NCBI GenBank assembly: GCA_019114585.1
Contig: DXFE01000048.1
Span: 6,387 to 70,386 of the forward strand
Source: Gemmiger_A avium
Lineage (GTDB): Bacteria > Bacillota > Clostridia > Oscillospirales > Ruminococcaceae
DNA length: 64,000 nt
Direction: 5' to 3'
The position numbers and the translations under genes are program-made. Below, one piece after another: positions 20,187 to 28,062 of the stretch. The notes beneath the pieces were generated by a model, which did no database searches, was not told the DNA's origin, and worked only from the letters and a program-made list of their open reading frames with translations. Position 1 is the stretch's first letter, and every line of letters begins with the position of its first letter.

Positions 20187-21199
20187 TATTCTTCTTCCTC
20201 ATCTGCGGGGGCAGTCTGGGCCAGGGCGGCGGCCATGGTGCCCACCATATCGTTTTCCACGCAGATCACCGCCTGGCGGATGGCGTTCTCGATACCGCGG
20301 GCCTTGCTGCTGCCGTGGGCCTTGATGACCGGCCGGGCGGTGCCCAGCAGCGGCGCGCCGCCCACTTCCTCGCTGTCCATCTTCTTTTTCAGCTGCTTCA
20401 TGCCGCCCAGCATGGTGGCGGCGCCCAGCTTGGTGAGCAGGTTGGCCATCATGACCTGTTTGACCATGCCCAGCAGGCTGCGGGCCAGCCCTTCGGTGAG
20501 TTTCAGGATCACGTTGCCGGTGAACCCGTCGCAGACCACCACGTCCGCGTCGCCGGAGGGGATGTCCCGGGGCTCGATGTTGCCCACAAACCGGATGGCG
20601 GTGTTGGCTTTCAGCCGCTGGTGGGCCTCTTTATACAAAGGGGTGCCCTTGGTTTCCTCGGCGCCGTTGTTCACCAGCGCCACAGCGGGGCTTGCCACCC
20701 CCATGACCTTGTTCATATACACGCTGCCCATCACGCCGAAGGCTTCCAGCATGGCGGGGCGGCATTCCACGTTGGCGCCGCAGTCCATGAGCAGGTAGGG
20801 CTTTTTGGCGCCGGGGATGACGCTGGCCAGCGCCGGGCGCTTGATCCCCTTGATGGTGCGCACGATCAGGCTGCTGCCCACGTGCAGCGCGCCGGTGGAG
20901 CCGGCGGACACAAAGGCGTCGCCCTGGCCCTCGGCCAGCATCCGCAGGCCCACCACCAGGCTGGAATCCTTTTTGCGGCGGATGGCCCGGGCGGGCTCGT
21001 CGCACATTTCGATAACCTCGGTGGCGTTCACCAGCTCGATGCCGGTCAGGTCCAGGTTTTCCGCCTTGGCGCAGGCCTGGATCTCATCCACCCGGCCCAC
21101 CGCCACCAGCTGCACGCCGAAGCGCCGGGCGGCACAGATGCCTTTGAGGATTTCCGCGGGGGCGTTGTCGCCGCCCATGGCGTCTACGATGATCTTCAC
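20186..21199 (-). CDS. plsX: Phosphate acyltransferase PlsX
   Basis: A 337-residue acyl-ACP:phosphate acyltransferase, which makes acyl-phosphate for PlsY in phospholipid synthesis. VKIIVDAMGGDNAPAEILKG is the family N-terminus; later landmarks are SAGSTGALHVGS, MDCGANVECRP and VVCDGFTGNVILKLTEG. The start is GTG 21199 with GGGGAGGAG just upstream; a 10-residue extension to 21229 would run over that site. The C-terminus is an acidic tail (ADEEEE). acpP and fabD, often next to it, are not here; it leads into rnc instead. Confidence 0.95.
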   Translation of the reverse strand: MKIIVDAMGGDNAPAEILKGICAARRFGVQLVAVGRVDEIQACAKAENLDLTGIELVNATEVIEMCDEPARAIRRKKDSSLVVGLRMLAEGQGDAFVSAGSTGALHVGSSLIVRTIKGIKRPALASVIPGAKKPYLLMDCGANVECRPAMLEAFGVMGSVYMNKVMGVASPAVALVNNGAEETKGTPLYKEAHQRLKANTAIRFVGNIEPRDIPSGDADVVVCDGFTGNVILKLTEGLARSLLGMVKQVMMANLLTKLGAATMLGGMKQLKKKMDSEEVGGAPLLGTARPVIKAHGSSKARGIENAIRQAVICVENDMVGTMAAALAQTAPADEEEE

Positions 21200-21247
21200 C
21201 TTGCTCCTCCCCTTTATATAAACTTTCATGTTGCTTCTCCTGTCTGG

Positions 21248-22570
21248 TCAGCCCTCGCCGCCGGCCTCGTTCAGCCAGGCTTTCATGGAGGCCACGGCCC
21301 GGTCGGCCAGGGCGGCGTACCGCAGCCGCTTGTCCCGCACCGGCTCGGCCAGCGGGGGCAGCAGACCCATATTGGCCCCCATGGGCTGGAAGTTGGCGTT
21401 GGGGGCGGTGATGTATCCGGTCAGGGCCCCGCACATGGTATCGGCGGGCAGGGCCGGCAGGGTCTGCCCGTTCAGGGCGGCCCAGATATGCCGGGCGGCC
21501 AGCAGGCCGCAGGCGGCGCTTTCCATATAGCCCTCAAAGCCGGTGATCTGCCCGGCAAACCAGATGCCCGGATGCTGTTTCAGCTGCAGATCCGCGCCCA
21601 GCACCTGGGGGCTGTTCAGGAAGGTATTCCGGTGCATGACCCCGTAGCGGGCAAACTCGGCGTTTTCAAGGCCCGGAATCATCCGGAACACCCGCTTCTG
21701 CTCGCCAAATTTCAAATTGGTCTGGAAACCCACGATGTTGAACAGGGTACCCTCGGCGTTCTCCCGGCGCAGCTGGACGTTGGCCCAGGGCCGGTGGCCG
21801 GTGGCCGGGTCCCGCAGGCCCACCGGGCGCAGGGGGCCGAACCGCATGGTATCCGCTCCGCGGGAAGCCATGACCTCGATGGGCATACAGCCCTCATAGA
21901 CCGTGACCGGCCCGTCGAAGCCGTGCAGAGGGGCCCGCTCAGCGCTGACCAGCGCCGCGTGGAACGCCTCGTACTCCTCCTTATTAAAGGGGCAGTTCAG
22001 GTAATCCGCGTCCCCCCGGTCGTACCGGCTGGCCGCGAAGATGCGGTTCCTGTCCAGGCTTTCGGCGGTGACGATGGGGGCCGCCGCGTCGTAGAAGGAC
22101 AGGCTCTCCCCACCGGTAAGGCGGGTGATCTGCCCGGCCAGCGGGTCCTCGGTGAGGGGGCCGGTGGCCACCAGGGTGGGCAGAACCGGGTCGGGTTCCA
22201 GGGTATCGGCCACTTCCCGGCGCAGGGTGATGCCCGGGCATTCGGTCACCGCCCGGGTGACCAGGGCGCTGAACTGGTCCCGGTCCACCGCCAGCGCGCC
22301 GCCGGCGGCCACCCGGGCCTGTTCGGCGGCGGGCAGGATATGGCTGCCCAGCAGCCGCATCTCGGCCTTGAGCAGGCCGGAGGCGGAATCCAGCCGCTCG
22401 GCTTTCAGGCTGTTGGAGCAGACCAGCTCCGCAAAGCCCTCACTTTTATGGGCGGGGGAAAAATGCAGGGGCTTCTGCTCCCACAGTTCCACCTCCACGC
22501 CCCGGGCGGCCAGCCAGAGGGCCGCTTCGCAGCCCGCCAGCCCGGCGCCCAGTACACGGACCTTACTCAT
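21248..22570 (-). CDS. trmFO: Folate-dependent tRNA (uracil-5-)-methyltransferase TrmFO
   Basis: A 440-residue FAD enzyme that makes m5U54 in tRNA using methylenetetrahydrofolate. The FAD-binding GAGLAGCEAALWLA is at the N-terminus; SNSLKAERLDSASGLLKAEMR, CPFNKEEYEAF and MHRNTFLNSP are family markers. The ATG at 22570 overlaps the 3' end of topA by eight bases. The topA-trmFO order is widespread in Firmicutes and supports the call. Confidence 0.95.
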   Translation of the reverse strand: MSKVRVLGAGLAGCEAALWLAARGVEVELWEQKPLHFSPAHKSEGFAELVCSNSLKAERLDSASGLLKAEMRLLGSHILPAAEQARVAAGGALAVDRDQFSALVTRAVTECPGITLRREVADTLEPDPVLPTLVATGPLTEDPLAGQITRLTGGESLSFYDAAAPIVTAESLDRNRIFAASRYDRGDADYLNCPFNKEEYEAFHAALVSAERAPLHGFDGPVTVYEGCMPIEVMASRGADTMRFGPLRPVGLRDPATGHRPWANVQLRRENAEGTLFNIVGFQTNLKFGEQKRVFRMIPGLENAEFARYGVMHRNTFLNSPQVLGADLQLKQHPGIWFAGQITGFEGYMESAACGLLAARHIWAALNGQTLPALPADTMCGALTGYITAPNANFQPMGANMGLLPPLAEPVRDKRLRYAALADRAVASMKAWLNEAGGEG

Positions 22571-24659
22571 GGTTTTCCCCCTTGCGCACCTGCTTTTCAA
22601 AGCCGCAGCCCTCCTTGGCGCAGTAGAGCTTGCCGCCTTTCTTGAACAGGGTGGCGCCGCACTTTTCACAGGTATCGGGCACCGGCTCGTCCCAAGTCAT
22701 GAAATCGCACTGGGGATAGCCCTCGCAGCCGTAGTAGACACGGCCCTTGGCGCTGCGGCGCTGCAGCATCCGCCCGCCGCACTTGGGGCAGCGGCCGCCG
22801 GTATCCTTGACAAGGCGCTTGGTGTTCTGGCATTCCGGGAAGCCCGGGCAGGCCAGGAACTTGCCGTACCGGCCGGTCTTGATGACCATGCGGCGGCCGC
22901 ACTTTTCGCAGATCTCGTCGCTTTCCTCGTCGGGCACCTTGACCTTTTTGCCCTCCATGTTCTTCTCGGCCTGCTCCAGCGACTGCTCGAAGCCCTTGTA
23001 GAACACGTCCACCGTCTTGCGCCAGTCGGCCTGGCCGCTTTCCACCTTATCCAGGTTGCGTTCCATCTCGGCGGAGAAGCCCACGTCCACGATGTCGGGG
23101 AACTGCTCCATCATCAGCTCGTTGATGGTGCGGCCCAGCAGGGTGGGTTTGAGCTTTTTCTGATCCCGTTCCACATAGCCCCGGTCGATGACGGTGCTGA
23201 TGGTGGGGGCGTAGGTGGAGGGGCGGCCGATGCCGTTTTCCTCCAGCGCCCGGATCAGGCTGGCCTCGGTGTACCGGGCCGGGGGCTGGGTGAATTTCTG
23301 CTCGCTCTTGAGCTCCCGCAGCTTCAGCACCTGGTCCTTTTCCAGCGGGGGCAGGGCGGTTTCCTTCTTTTCCTTTTCGTCGGTGGCCTCCTCGTAGAGG
23401 GCGGTGAAGCCATCGAAAGTAACCACATAGCCGCTGGCCCGGAACAGATAGTCCCCGGCGGTGATGCCCACGCTGACGGTGTCCTGCAGGCAGTCGCTCA
23501 TCTGGCTGGCGATAAACCGGCTCCAGATCAGGCGGTAGAGCTTGGCGGTGTCGCCGGTGATGCTCTTGTCCACCTCGTCGGGTGTCAGGCTGGGCACACT
23601 GGGCCGGATCGCCTCGTGGGCGTCCTGGGCGGCGGTGGCGCTTTTGGTTTTATAGGTGCGCTTGTAGGCGCAGACGTAGTCCTGGCCCCAGCGCTCGCCG
23701 ATATAGGCCTTGGCCCCGGCCACCGCTTCGTCCGACACACGCAGGCTGTCGGTACGCATATAGGTGATCAGACCCATCATGCCATGCCCGACCACCTCCA
23801 CGCCTTCGTACAGGGTCTGGGCGGCGCGCATGGTGCGGGCGGCGGTGAAGCCCAGCCGGCGGCTGGCCTCCTGCTGCAGGGTACTGGTGATGAACGGGGG
23901 CGCGGGCACCTTTTTGCGGGTGCCTTTTTCCAGGCTGGTGACGGTGTAGTCCTGGCCCTCCAGCGACGTGCGGATGGCCTCGGCCTGCTCGCCGTTCTTG
24001 ACCGTCAGCTTTTTGCCGGCGGCGGTGGAGGTGAGCCGGGCGGTGAACTTGCGGCTGCTGCCCGGGGGCGAAAGCAGCGCGTCCAGGTTCCAGTATTCCT
24101 CGGGCTGGAAGGCCTCGATCTCCTTTTCCCGATCCACGATCAGCCGCACAGCCACGCTCTGCACACGGCCGGCAGAAAGCCCCCGGCGCACCTTGCGCCA
24201 GAGGAAGGGGCTCAGCTTATAGCCCACCAGACGGTCCAGCACCCGGCGGGCCTGCTGGGCGTTGAACAGGTTGGTGTCGATGACGCGGGGATGGGCCATA
24301 CCCTCCTGCACGCCTTTCTTGGTGATTTCCCCGAAGGTGACCCGGTCGGGGGCGTCCAGCGGCAGGCCCAGAATGTTGGCCAGATGCCAGCTGATGGCTT
24401 CCCCCTCCCGGTCCGGGTCGGTGGCCAGGAACACTTCGTCCGCCTTTTTGGCGGCGGCTTTCAGTTCCTTGATGAGCTTTTCCTTGCCCTTGATGCTGAT
24501 ATACTGGGGTGTGTAGTCATGTTCCACATCAATGCCCATCTGGCTGGCGGGCAGGTCCCGGATGTGGCCCATGCTGGCGGTCACTTCATAGCCGTCGCCC
24601 AGGTATTTGCCGATGGTCTTGGCCTTGGCGGGCGACTCCACAATGACAAGCTTTGCCAT
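22563..24659 (-). CDS. topA: DNA topoisomerase I
   Basis: A 698-residue type IA topoisomerase that relaxes negative supercoils. The Toprim domain starts at LVIVESPAKAKTIGKYLG and has DPDREGEAISWH; the catalytic tyrosine lies in GLITYMRTDSLR. The C-terminus carries three four-cysteine zinc ribbons: CEKCG..CPGFPEC, CPKCG..CEGYPQC and CEKCG..CAKEGCG. It follows dprA by 21 bases and overlaps trmFO: the common dprA-topA-trmFO block. Confidence 0.97.
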   Translation of the reverse strand: MAKLVIVESPAKAKTIGKYLGDGYEVTASMGHIRDLPASQMGIDVEHDYTPQYISIKGKEKLIKELKAAAKKADEVFLATDPDREGEAISWHLANILGLPLDAPDRVTFGEITKKGVQEGMAHPRVIDTNLFNAQQARRVLDRLVGYKLSPFLWRKVRRGLSAGRVQSVAVRLIVDREKEIEAFQPEEYWNLDALLSPPGSSRKFTARLTSTAAGKKLTVKNGEQAEAIRTSLEGQDYTVTSLEKGTRKKVPAPPFITSTLQQEASRRLGFTAARTMRAAQTLYEGVEVVGHGMMGLITYMRTDSLRVSDEAVAGAKAYIGERWGQDYVCAYKRTYKTKSATAAQDAHEAIRPSVPSLTPDEVDKSITGDTAKLYRLIWSRFIASQMSDCLQDTVSVGITAGDYLFRASGYVVTFDGFTALYEEATDEKEKKETALPPLEKDQVLKLRELKSEQKFTQPPARYTEASLIRALEENGIGRPSTYAPTISTVIDRGYVERDQKKLKPTLLGRTINELMMEQFPDIVDVGFSAEMERNLDKVESGQADWRKTVDVFYKGFEQSLEQAEKNMEGKKVKVPDEESDEICEKCGRRMVIKTGRYGKFLACPGFPECQNTKRLVKDTGGRCPKCGGRMLQRRSAKGRVYYGCEGYPQCDFMTWDEPVPDTCEKCGATLFKKGGKLYCAKEGCGFEKQVRKGENHE

Positions 24660-24680
24660 AGTCGTCTCCTTGTTGTTGAT

Positions 24681-25763
24681 TTATCCGCGCCGCTGGTAGC
24701 GGCGGCCGGCCAGCGCGTCGATACGCCCGGCCAGTTCCAGCTGGGTGAGGGCGGCCAGAAGGGCGCCCGCGCTCAGCGTGCTTTCCTGTTTGAGTTGTTC
24801 AAATCCCTTGGGGGTGGGGCCCAGCAGGGCCAGCACCCGGCCCGCGTCCCCGGCGGGGAGCGGTGCGCGGCGGGATTTTGCCGCAGCAGGGGCGGTCAGG
24901 CCCAGCGGTTCCAGCACATCCGCGCCCCGGCAGACCGCCCGGGCCCGGTTTTCAGCCAGCAGGGCGTTGGTGCCCTCGCTGAGGCTGCTGAAGATGCTGC
25001 CGGGCACCGCGTACACCGGCCGGCCATACCGCTCAGCATGGCGCACGGTGCTCATGGTGCCGCTTTTGTGGCGGGCTTCCACCACCACCAGCGCGTCGCT
25101 CAACGCGGCAATCAGCCGGTTGCGCTGCAGAAAGCTGGCGGCAAAGGTCTGGGCGCCGGGGCCGTATTCGCTGAATACCGCCCCCTGCCGCTCGATGCGG
25201 CCGCGCAGAACCCGGTTGGCGGCGGGGTAGGTCTTGTCGATGGCGCAGCCCAGCACCCCCACCGTAAGTTCGCCCGCGTCCAGGGCGGCAGCATGGGCCT
25301 GGCTGTCCAGCCCGTCGGCCAGACCGCTCACCAGCACCGCGCCGCCCCGGGCCATCTCGCCGCCCAGGCGGGCGGCGGCCTCCACCCCATAGGGGCTGGG
25401 ACGGCGGCTGCCCACCATCCCCACCAGGATGCGGTCGGTCAGCAGGCCCGGCTCGCCGGTGGCATAAAGCAGCACCGGCAGGTCCGGAATGGCCAGAAAG
25501 GCCGCGGGATAATCCGGATGCCCGGGATACAGCAGCTGCACCCCCAAACGGCGGCAGGCGGCCAGTTCCCGGTCGCAGTCCGCCGGGTCCAGGCTTTGCA
25601 GCCGGTCCAGCTGGGGCGGGGTGAGAAAAGCGGAGAAGTCCTCGGCAAAGCGAGCGTTCAGGATCGTCTCGGCATCGCCGTACACAGCCAGCAGATCACC
25701 GGCGTTTTCGGCGGCGGGGCCCAGCACCCGGGCCAGCCAGAGCCAGCAGCGTTCCGGGTCCAT
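24681..25763 (-). CDS. dprA: DNA processing protein DprA
   Basis: A 360-residue DprA/Smf protein, which loads RecA on incoming single-stranded DNA during transformation. The Rossmann core is clear: LVGMVGSRRPSPYGVEAA, SGLADGLDSQAHAAAL, and the later NRLIAALSDALVVVEARHKSGT and YAVPGSIFSSLSEGTNALL. A winged-helix C-terminal domain (TPKGFEQLKQESTLSAGALLAALTQLELAG) is present. ATG 25763 shares a base with the upstream stop (TGATG). No other competence genes are in the window. Confidence 0.95.
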   Translation of the reverse strand: MDPERCWLWLARVLGPAAENAGDLLAVYGDAETILNARFAEDFSAFLTPPQLDRLQSLDPADCDRELAACRRLGVQLLYPGHPDYPAAFLAIPDLPVLLYATGEPGLLTDRILVGMVGSRRPSPYGVEAAARLGGEMARGGAVLVSGLADGLDSQAHAAALDAGELTVGVLGCAIDKTYPAANRVLRGRIERQGAVFSEYGPGAQTFAASFLQRNRLIAALSDALVVVEARHKSGTMSTVRHAERYGRPVYAVPGSIFSSLSEGTNALLAENRARAVCRGADVLEPLGLTAPAAAKSRRAPLPAGDAGRVLALLGPTPKGFEQLKQESTLSAGALLAALTQLELAGRIDALAGRRYQRRG

Positions 25764-26548
25764 CAGGTGCCCCCTTTGCGGAAGTGCCACAGCAGCACGC
25801 TACCGGCCACCCCCGCGTTCAGGCTTTCCACCAGCGGGCTGATGGGGATGCGTACCGCCGCATCGCAGGCGGCAATGGCGGCGTCGGTCAGGCCCTGGCC
25901 CTCGCTGCCGATGACCAGGCAGACCCCGCCGGGCTGGGCCGGGTCGACCTCATCCAGCGGGCGGCTGTTGTAGAGGGCCGCTGCCAGGCAGGCAATGCCC
26001 GCGGCTTTCAGCTCATGCAGCATATCCGGCAGGCAGGGCACCCGCACCAGCGGCAGACGGCCGCAGGCCCCCATGGAGGCCCGCAGGGTTTTGGGAGAAA
26101 AGGGGTCGGCGCAGGCGCCGCCCAGAATGACAGCGTCGTACCCGAAGGCGGCGGCGCTGCGCACCAGCGCCCCCACATTGCCCGGGTCCTGCACGTTTTC
26201 CAGCGCCAGATAGCGCCCGCCCGGCGCCGGGAATCCGGCGGGCGGCGGCGGAAAGCCAAACACCCCGAACACCCCCTGGCTGGAGGGCACACCGGCCAGC
26301 TTTTCGGCCACATGGTCGGCGATGGTGTAGCGTTCCCCGTCCAGTCCGGCCAGAGCGGGGGTGTGTTCCAGCGCACGGGCCGTAGTATATAATACCTTTA
26401 AAGGGCAGGTTTTGGCAAGTTCCAGGCAGAGCTTTGAGCCCTCCGCCAGAAAGGATTGCTCCGATTGGCGGAAGGCTGCGCTCTGTGCCAGTTTACAGGC
26501 ATATTTGATCCGGGCATTGTCCCGGCTGGTGATGTCCGGCTGCTGCAT
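25763..26548 (-). CDS. TrmH/SpoU family RNA 2'-O-methyltransferase
   Basis: A 261-residue SPOUT methyltransferase. The N-terminal substrate-binding part (ITSRDNARIKYACKLAQ, then FLAEGSKLCLELA) is followed by the knotted SAM domain with LALENVQDPGNVGALVRSAAAFG, LVIGSEGQGL and the final VRIPISPLVESLNAGVAGSVLLWH. These are the three SpoU motifs. Relatives modify 23S rRNA or tRNA; the exact target cannot be told from sequence. ATG 26548 has a modest AGAAGGG site. It is the first gene of the dprA-topA-trmFO run and lies downstream of the rplT terminator. Confidence 0.9.
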   Translation of the reverse strand: MQQPDITSRDNARIKYACKLAQSAAFRQSEQSFLAEGSKLCLELAKTCPLKVLYTTARALEHTPALAGLDGERYTIADHVAEKLAGVPSSQGVFGVFGFPPPPAGFPAPGGRYLALENVQDPGNVGALVRSAAAFGYDAVILGGACADPFSPKTLRASMGACGRLPLVRVPCLPDMLHELKAAGIACLAAALYNSRPLDEVDPAQPGGVCLVIGSEGQGLTDAAIAACDAAVRIPISPLVESLNAGVAGSVLLWHFRKGGT

Positions 26549-26596
26549 AGCATCAGGCCCTTCTGTGTCGAATTTGGGTGCAAAAAGGGGCAAATA

Positions 26597-26631
26597 CAAA
26601 AGCGACGCCCGCGCGCACAAGGCGCGGGCGT
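26597..26631 (-). terminator. Intrinsic terminator of infC-rpmI-rplT
   Basis: Ten-bp perfect GC stem (26605-26614 with 26622-26631) with a seven-base loop, followed on the minus strand by GCUUUUG. It begins 15 bases after the rplT stop. Confidence 0.82.
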
Positions 26632-26645
26632 TTCGCTTGACGTAA

Positions 26646-26999
26646 TTACAGAGCCTTCTTGGCGGTCTCCACCAGAGCGGCAAAGCTCTGAGGATCATGG
26701 ATAGCCAGCTCGCTGAGCATCTTGCGGTTCAGCTCAACGCCGGACTTCTTCAGGCCGTTCATGAAGCTGGAGTAGTTCATGCCCAGAGGACGAACCGCGT
26801 TGTTGATGCGGGTGATCCACAGGTTGCGGAACTGACGCTTCTTCTGCTTGCGGCCGATGAAGGCGTAGTTGCCGCTCTTCATGACCTGCTGTTTGGCCAT
26901 CTTAAAATGCTTGGACTTGCTGCCATAGTAACCCTTGGCCAGCTTCAGGGTCTTCTTCCGACGTTTGCGGGTCATCATCGCGCCTTTGATACGAGCCAT
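26646..26999 (-). CDS. rplT: 50S ribosomal protein bL20
   Basis: A 117-residue bL20, required early in 50S assembly. MARIKGAMMTRKRRKKTLKLAKGYYGSKSK is the basic N-terminal extension that binds 23S rRNA, and RQFRNLWITRINNAVRPLGMNYS-like sequence follows, all collinear with the family. In Firmicutes bL20 also represses its own operon through the infC leader; a suitable leader with an attenuator is present at 27841-28011. Confidence 0.98.
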   Translation of the reverse strand: MARIKGAMMTRKRRKKTLKLAKGYYGSKSKHFKMAKQQVMKSGNYAFIGRKQKKRQFRNLWITRINNAVRPLGMNYSSFMNGLKKSGVELNRKMLSELAIHDPQSFAALVETAKKAL

Positions 27000-27076
27000 T
27001 GTTTATATCTCCTTTTCAGTCACAATCTTAGAGGGCGGCCGGGGCCGCCGGGATCAGAAGCCGCTGAACCTTACGC

Positions 27077-27274
27077 TCAGGCGTAGGGCAGCATATGCTT
27101 GACGGCGGCGCTGTTGGTCTTGTCAGCGTAGCTGCTCTTGCGGAAGCCGCGTTTCAGCTTGGTGGTCTTCTTGGTGAGGATGTGGCTGCGGAACGCGTGG
27201 CCGCGCTTCACCTTGCCGTTCTTGGTGAGCTTGAAGCGTTTTTTCGCACCGGAATGGGTCTTGATCTTAGGCAT
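27077..27274 (-). CDS. rpmI: 50S ribosomal protein bL35
   Basis: A 65-residue basic protein (MPKIKTHSGAKKRFKLTKNGK onward) of normal length for bL35, with the KRGHAFRSHILTKKT segment. It lies 21 bases after infC and 77 before rplT, the universal infC-rpmI-rplT order. Confidence 0.98.
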   Translation of the reverse strand: MPKIKTHSGAKKRFKLTKNGKVKRGHAFRSHILTKKTTKLKRGFRKSSYADKTNSAAVKHMLPYA

Positions 27275-27295
27275 TGTTTGTTCCTCCTAAAGAAT

Positions 27296-27826
27296 TTACT
27301 TGTTCTGGTTGGGGGCGGGGCTCATGAACATGAGCATGCTGCGGCCCTCCAGCTTGGGCTGTTTGTCCACCACGGCGCCGGGCAGAGCCTCGGCAAACCG
27401 CTTGTGCACTTCCAGGCCCAGATTGGTGTGCGCCATCTCGCGGCCGCGGAAGCGGATCGACACCTTGAGCTTGTGCCCGGCCTTGAGGAATTTCGCAGCC
27501 TGGTTCACCTTGGTGTTGAAGTCATTCGTGTCGATGTTCAGCGAAAGGCGGATCTCCTTGACGTCGATCACCTTTTGGTTCTTCTTGGCTTCCTTTTCGC
27601 GTTTCTGCTGTTCAAAGCGGTACTTGCCGTAGTCCAGGAACTTGCACACCGGGGGCTGCGCCTGCGGGGCGATCTTCACCAGGTCCAGGTTCTTTTCTTC
27701 GGCCATGCGCAGCGCCTCGCGGGTGTTCAGCACACCCAGCTGGCTGCCGTCTTCCGCGATGACTCGCACCTCACGGTCACGAATAGCCTCGTTGATCTCC
27801 AGTTCCTTTTTGCCGTTCGTAGCGAT
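27296..27826 (-). CDS. infC: Translation initiation factor IF-3, non-AUG start
   Basis: IF-3 of about 176 residues: INEAIRDREVRVIAEDGSQLG is the N-domain start, then LVKIAPQAQPPVCKFLDYGKYRFEQQKREKEAKKNQK with the linker, and a C domain ending in RSMLMFMSPAPNQNK. It prevents premature subunit joining and proofreads the start codon. No ATG, GTG or TTG fits the start: after GGAGGTGT the frame reads ATT ACA ATC GCT. I choose ATC at 27826 (nine bases after GGAGG); ATT at 27832 is only three bases away. Rare AUU/AUC starts are the known basis of IF-3 autoregulation. First gene of infC-rpmI-rplT. Confidence 0.95.
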   Translation of the reverse strand: MATNGKKELEINEAIRDREVRVIAEDGSQLGVLNTREALRMAEEKNLDLVKIAPQAQPPVCKFLDYGKYRFEQQKREKEAKKNQKVIDVKEIRLSLNIDTNDFNTKVNQAAKFLKAGHKLKVSIRFRGREMAHTNLGLEVHKRFAEALPGAVVDKQPKLEGRSMLMFMSPAPNQNK

Positions 27827-27840
27827 TGTAATACACCTCC

Positions 27841-28011
27841 AACTCAAAACAAAATCTGTGGCCAATACACACAAGAAAAAACGCGGCTGCCGGAAAGCAG
27901 CCGCGCGCAATACACACGTAATCCGCCCCAAAGGGGCTTATACCGTATGACCCGGGCCGTGATTCGACCGCAAGGTGAGCGCGGCGGCAAGCCGACTGCT
28001 GCTTTCTTTAC
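27841..28011 (-). promoter_or_regulatory. infC operon leader (L20-type attenuator leader)
   Basis: An untranslated leader of roughly 170 bases between the sigma-A promoter and infC. It contains a strong Rho-independent hairpin about 50 bases before the start codon and further GC-rich complementary segments upstream (for example GCCCCTTTGGGGC near 27930). In low-GC Firmicutes the infC leader is controlled by bL20 binding, which favours the terminator. Position, operon and terminator agree; the bL20-binding fold itself was not verified by me. Confidence 0.72.
27875..27905 (-). terminator. Attenuator hairpin in infC leader
   Basis: Nine-bp perfect stem (27882-27890 with 27897-27905), six-base loop, followed on the minus strand by six or seven U residues. 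It would end transcription before infC is reached. Confidence 0.85.
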
Positions 28012-28017
28012 CGGTCT

Positions 28018-28046
28018 ATCATAGCACACGCGCCGCGGGGTGTCAA
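28018..28046 (-). promoter_or_regulatory. Consensus sigma-A promoter of infC operon
   Basis: Minus-strand TTGACA (28041-28046), exactly 17 bases, then TATGAT (28018-28023). It is the strongest-looking promoter in this half of the window, as expected for a ribosomal operon, and lies within 20 bases of the stop of the upstream MBOAT gene. Confidence 0.88.
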
Positions 28047-28062
28047 GCGGTTTTTGCAAAAA

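Noticed and set aside
22125..25973. A 1282-codon open frame on the plus strand opposite trmFO, topA and dprA
   Set aside because: It spans three real genes on the other strand and has no ribosome-binding site or family motif.
28041..28062. TTTTTGCAAAAA hairpin after the MBOAT gene as a terminator
   Set aside because: The stem is only five A-T pairs and overlaps the infC promoter region; too weak to call.
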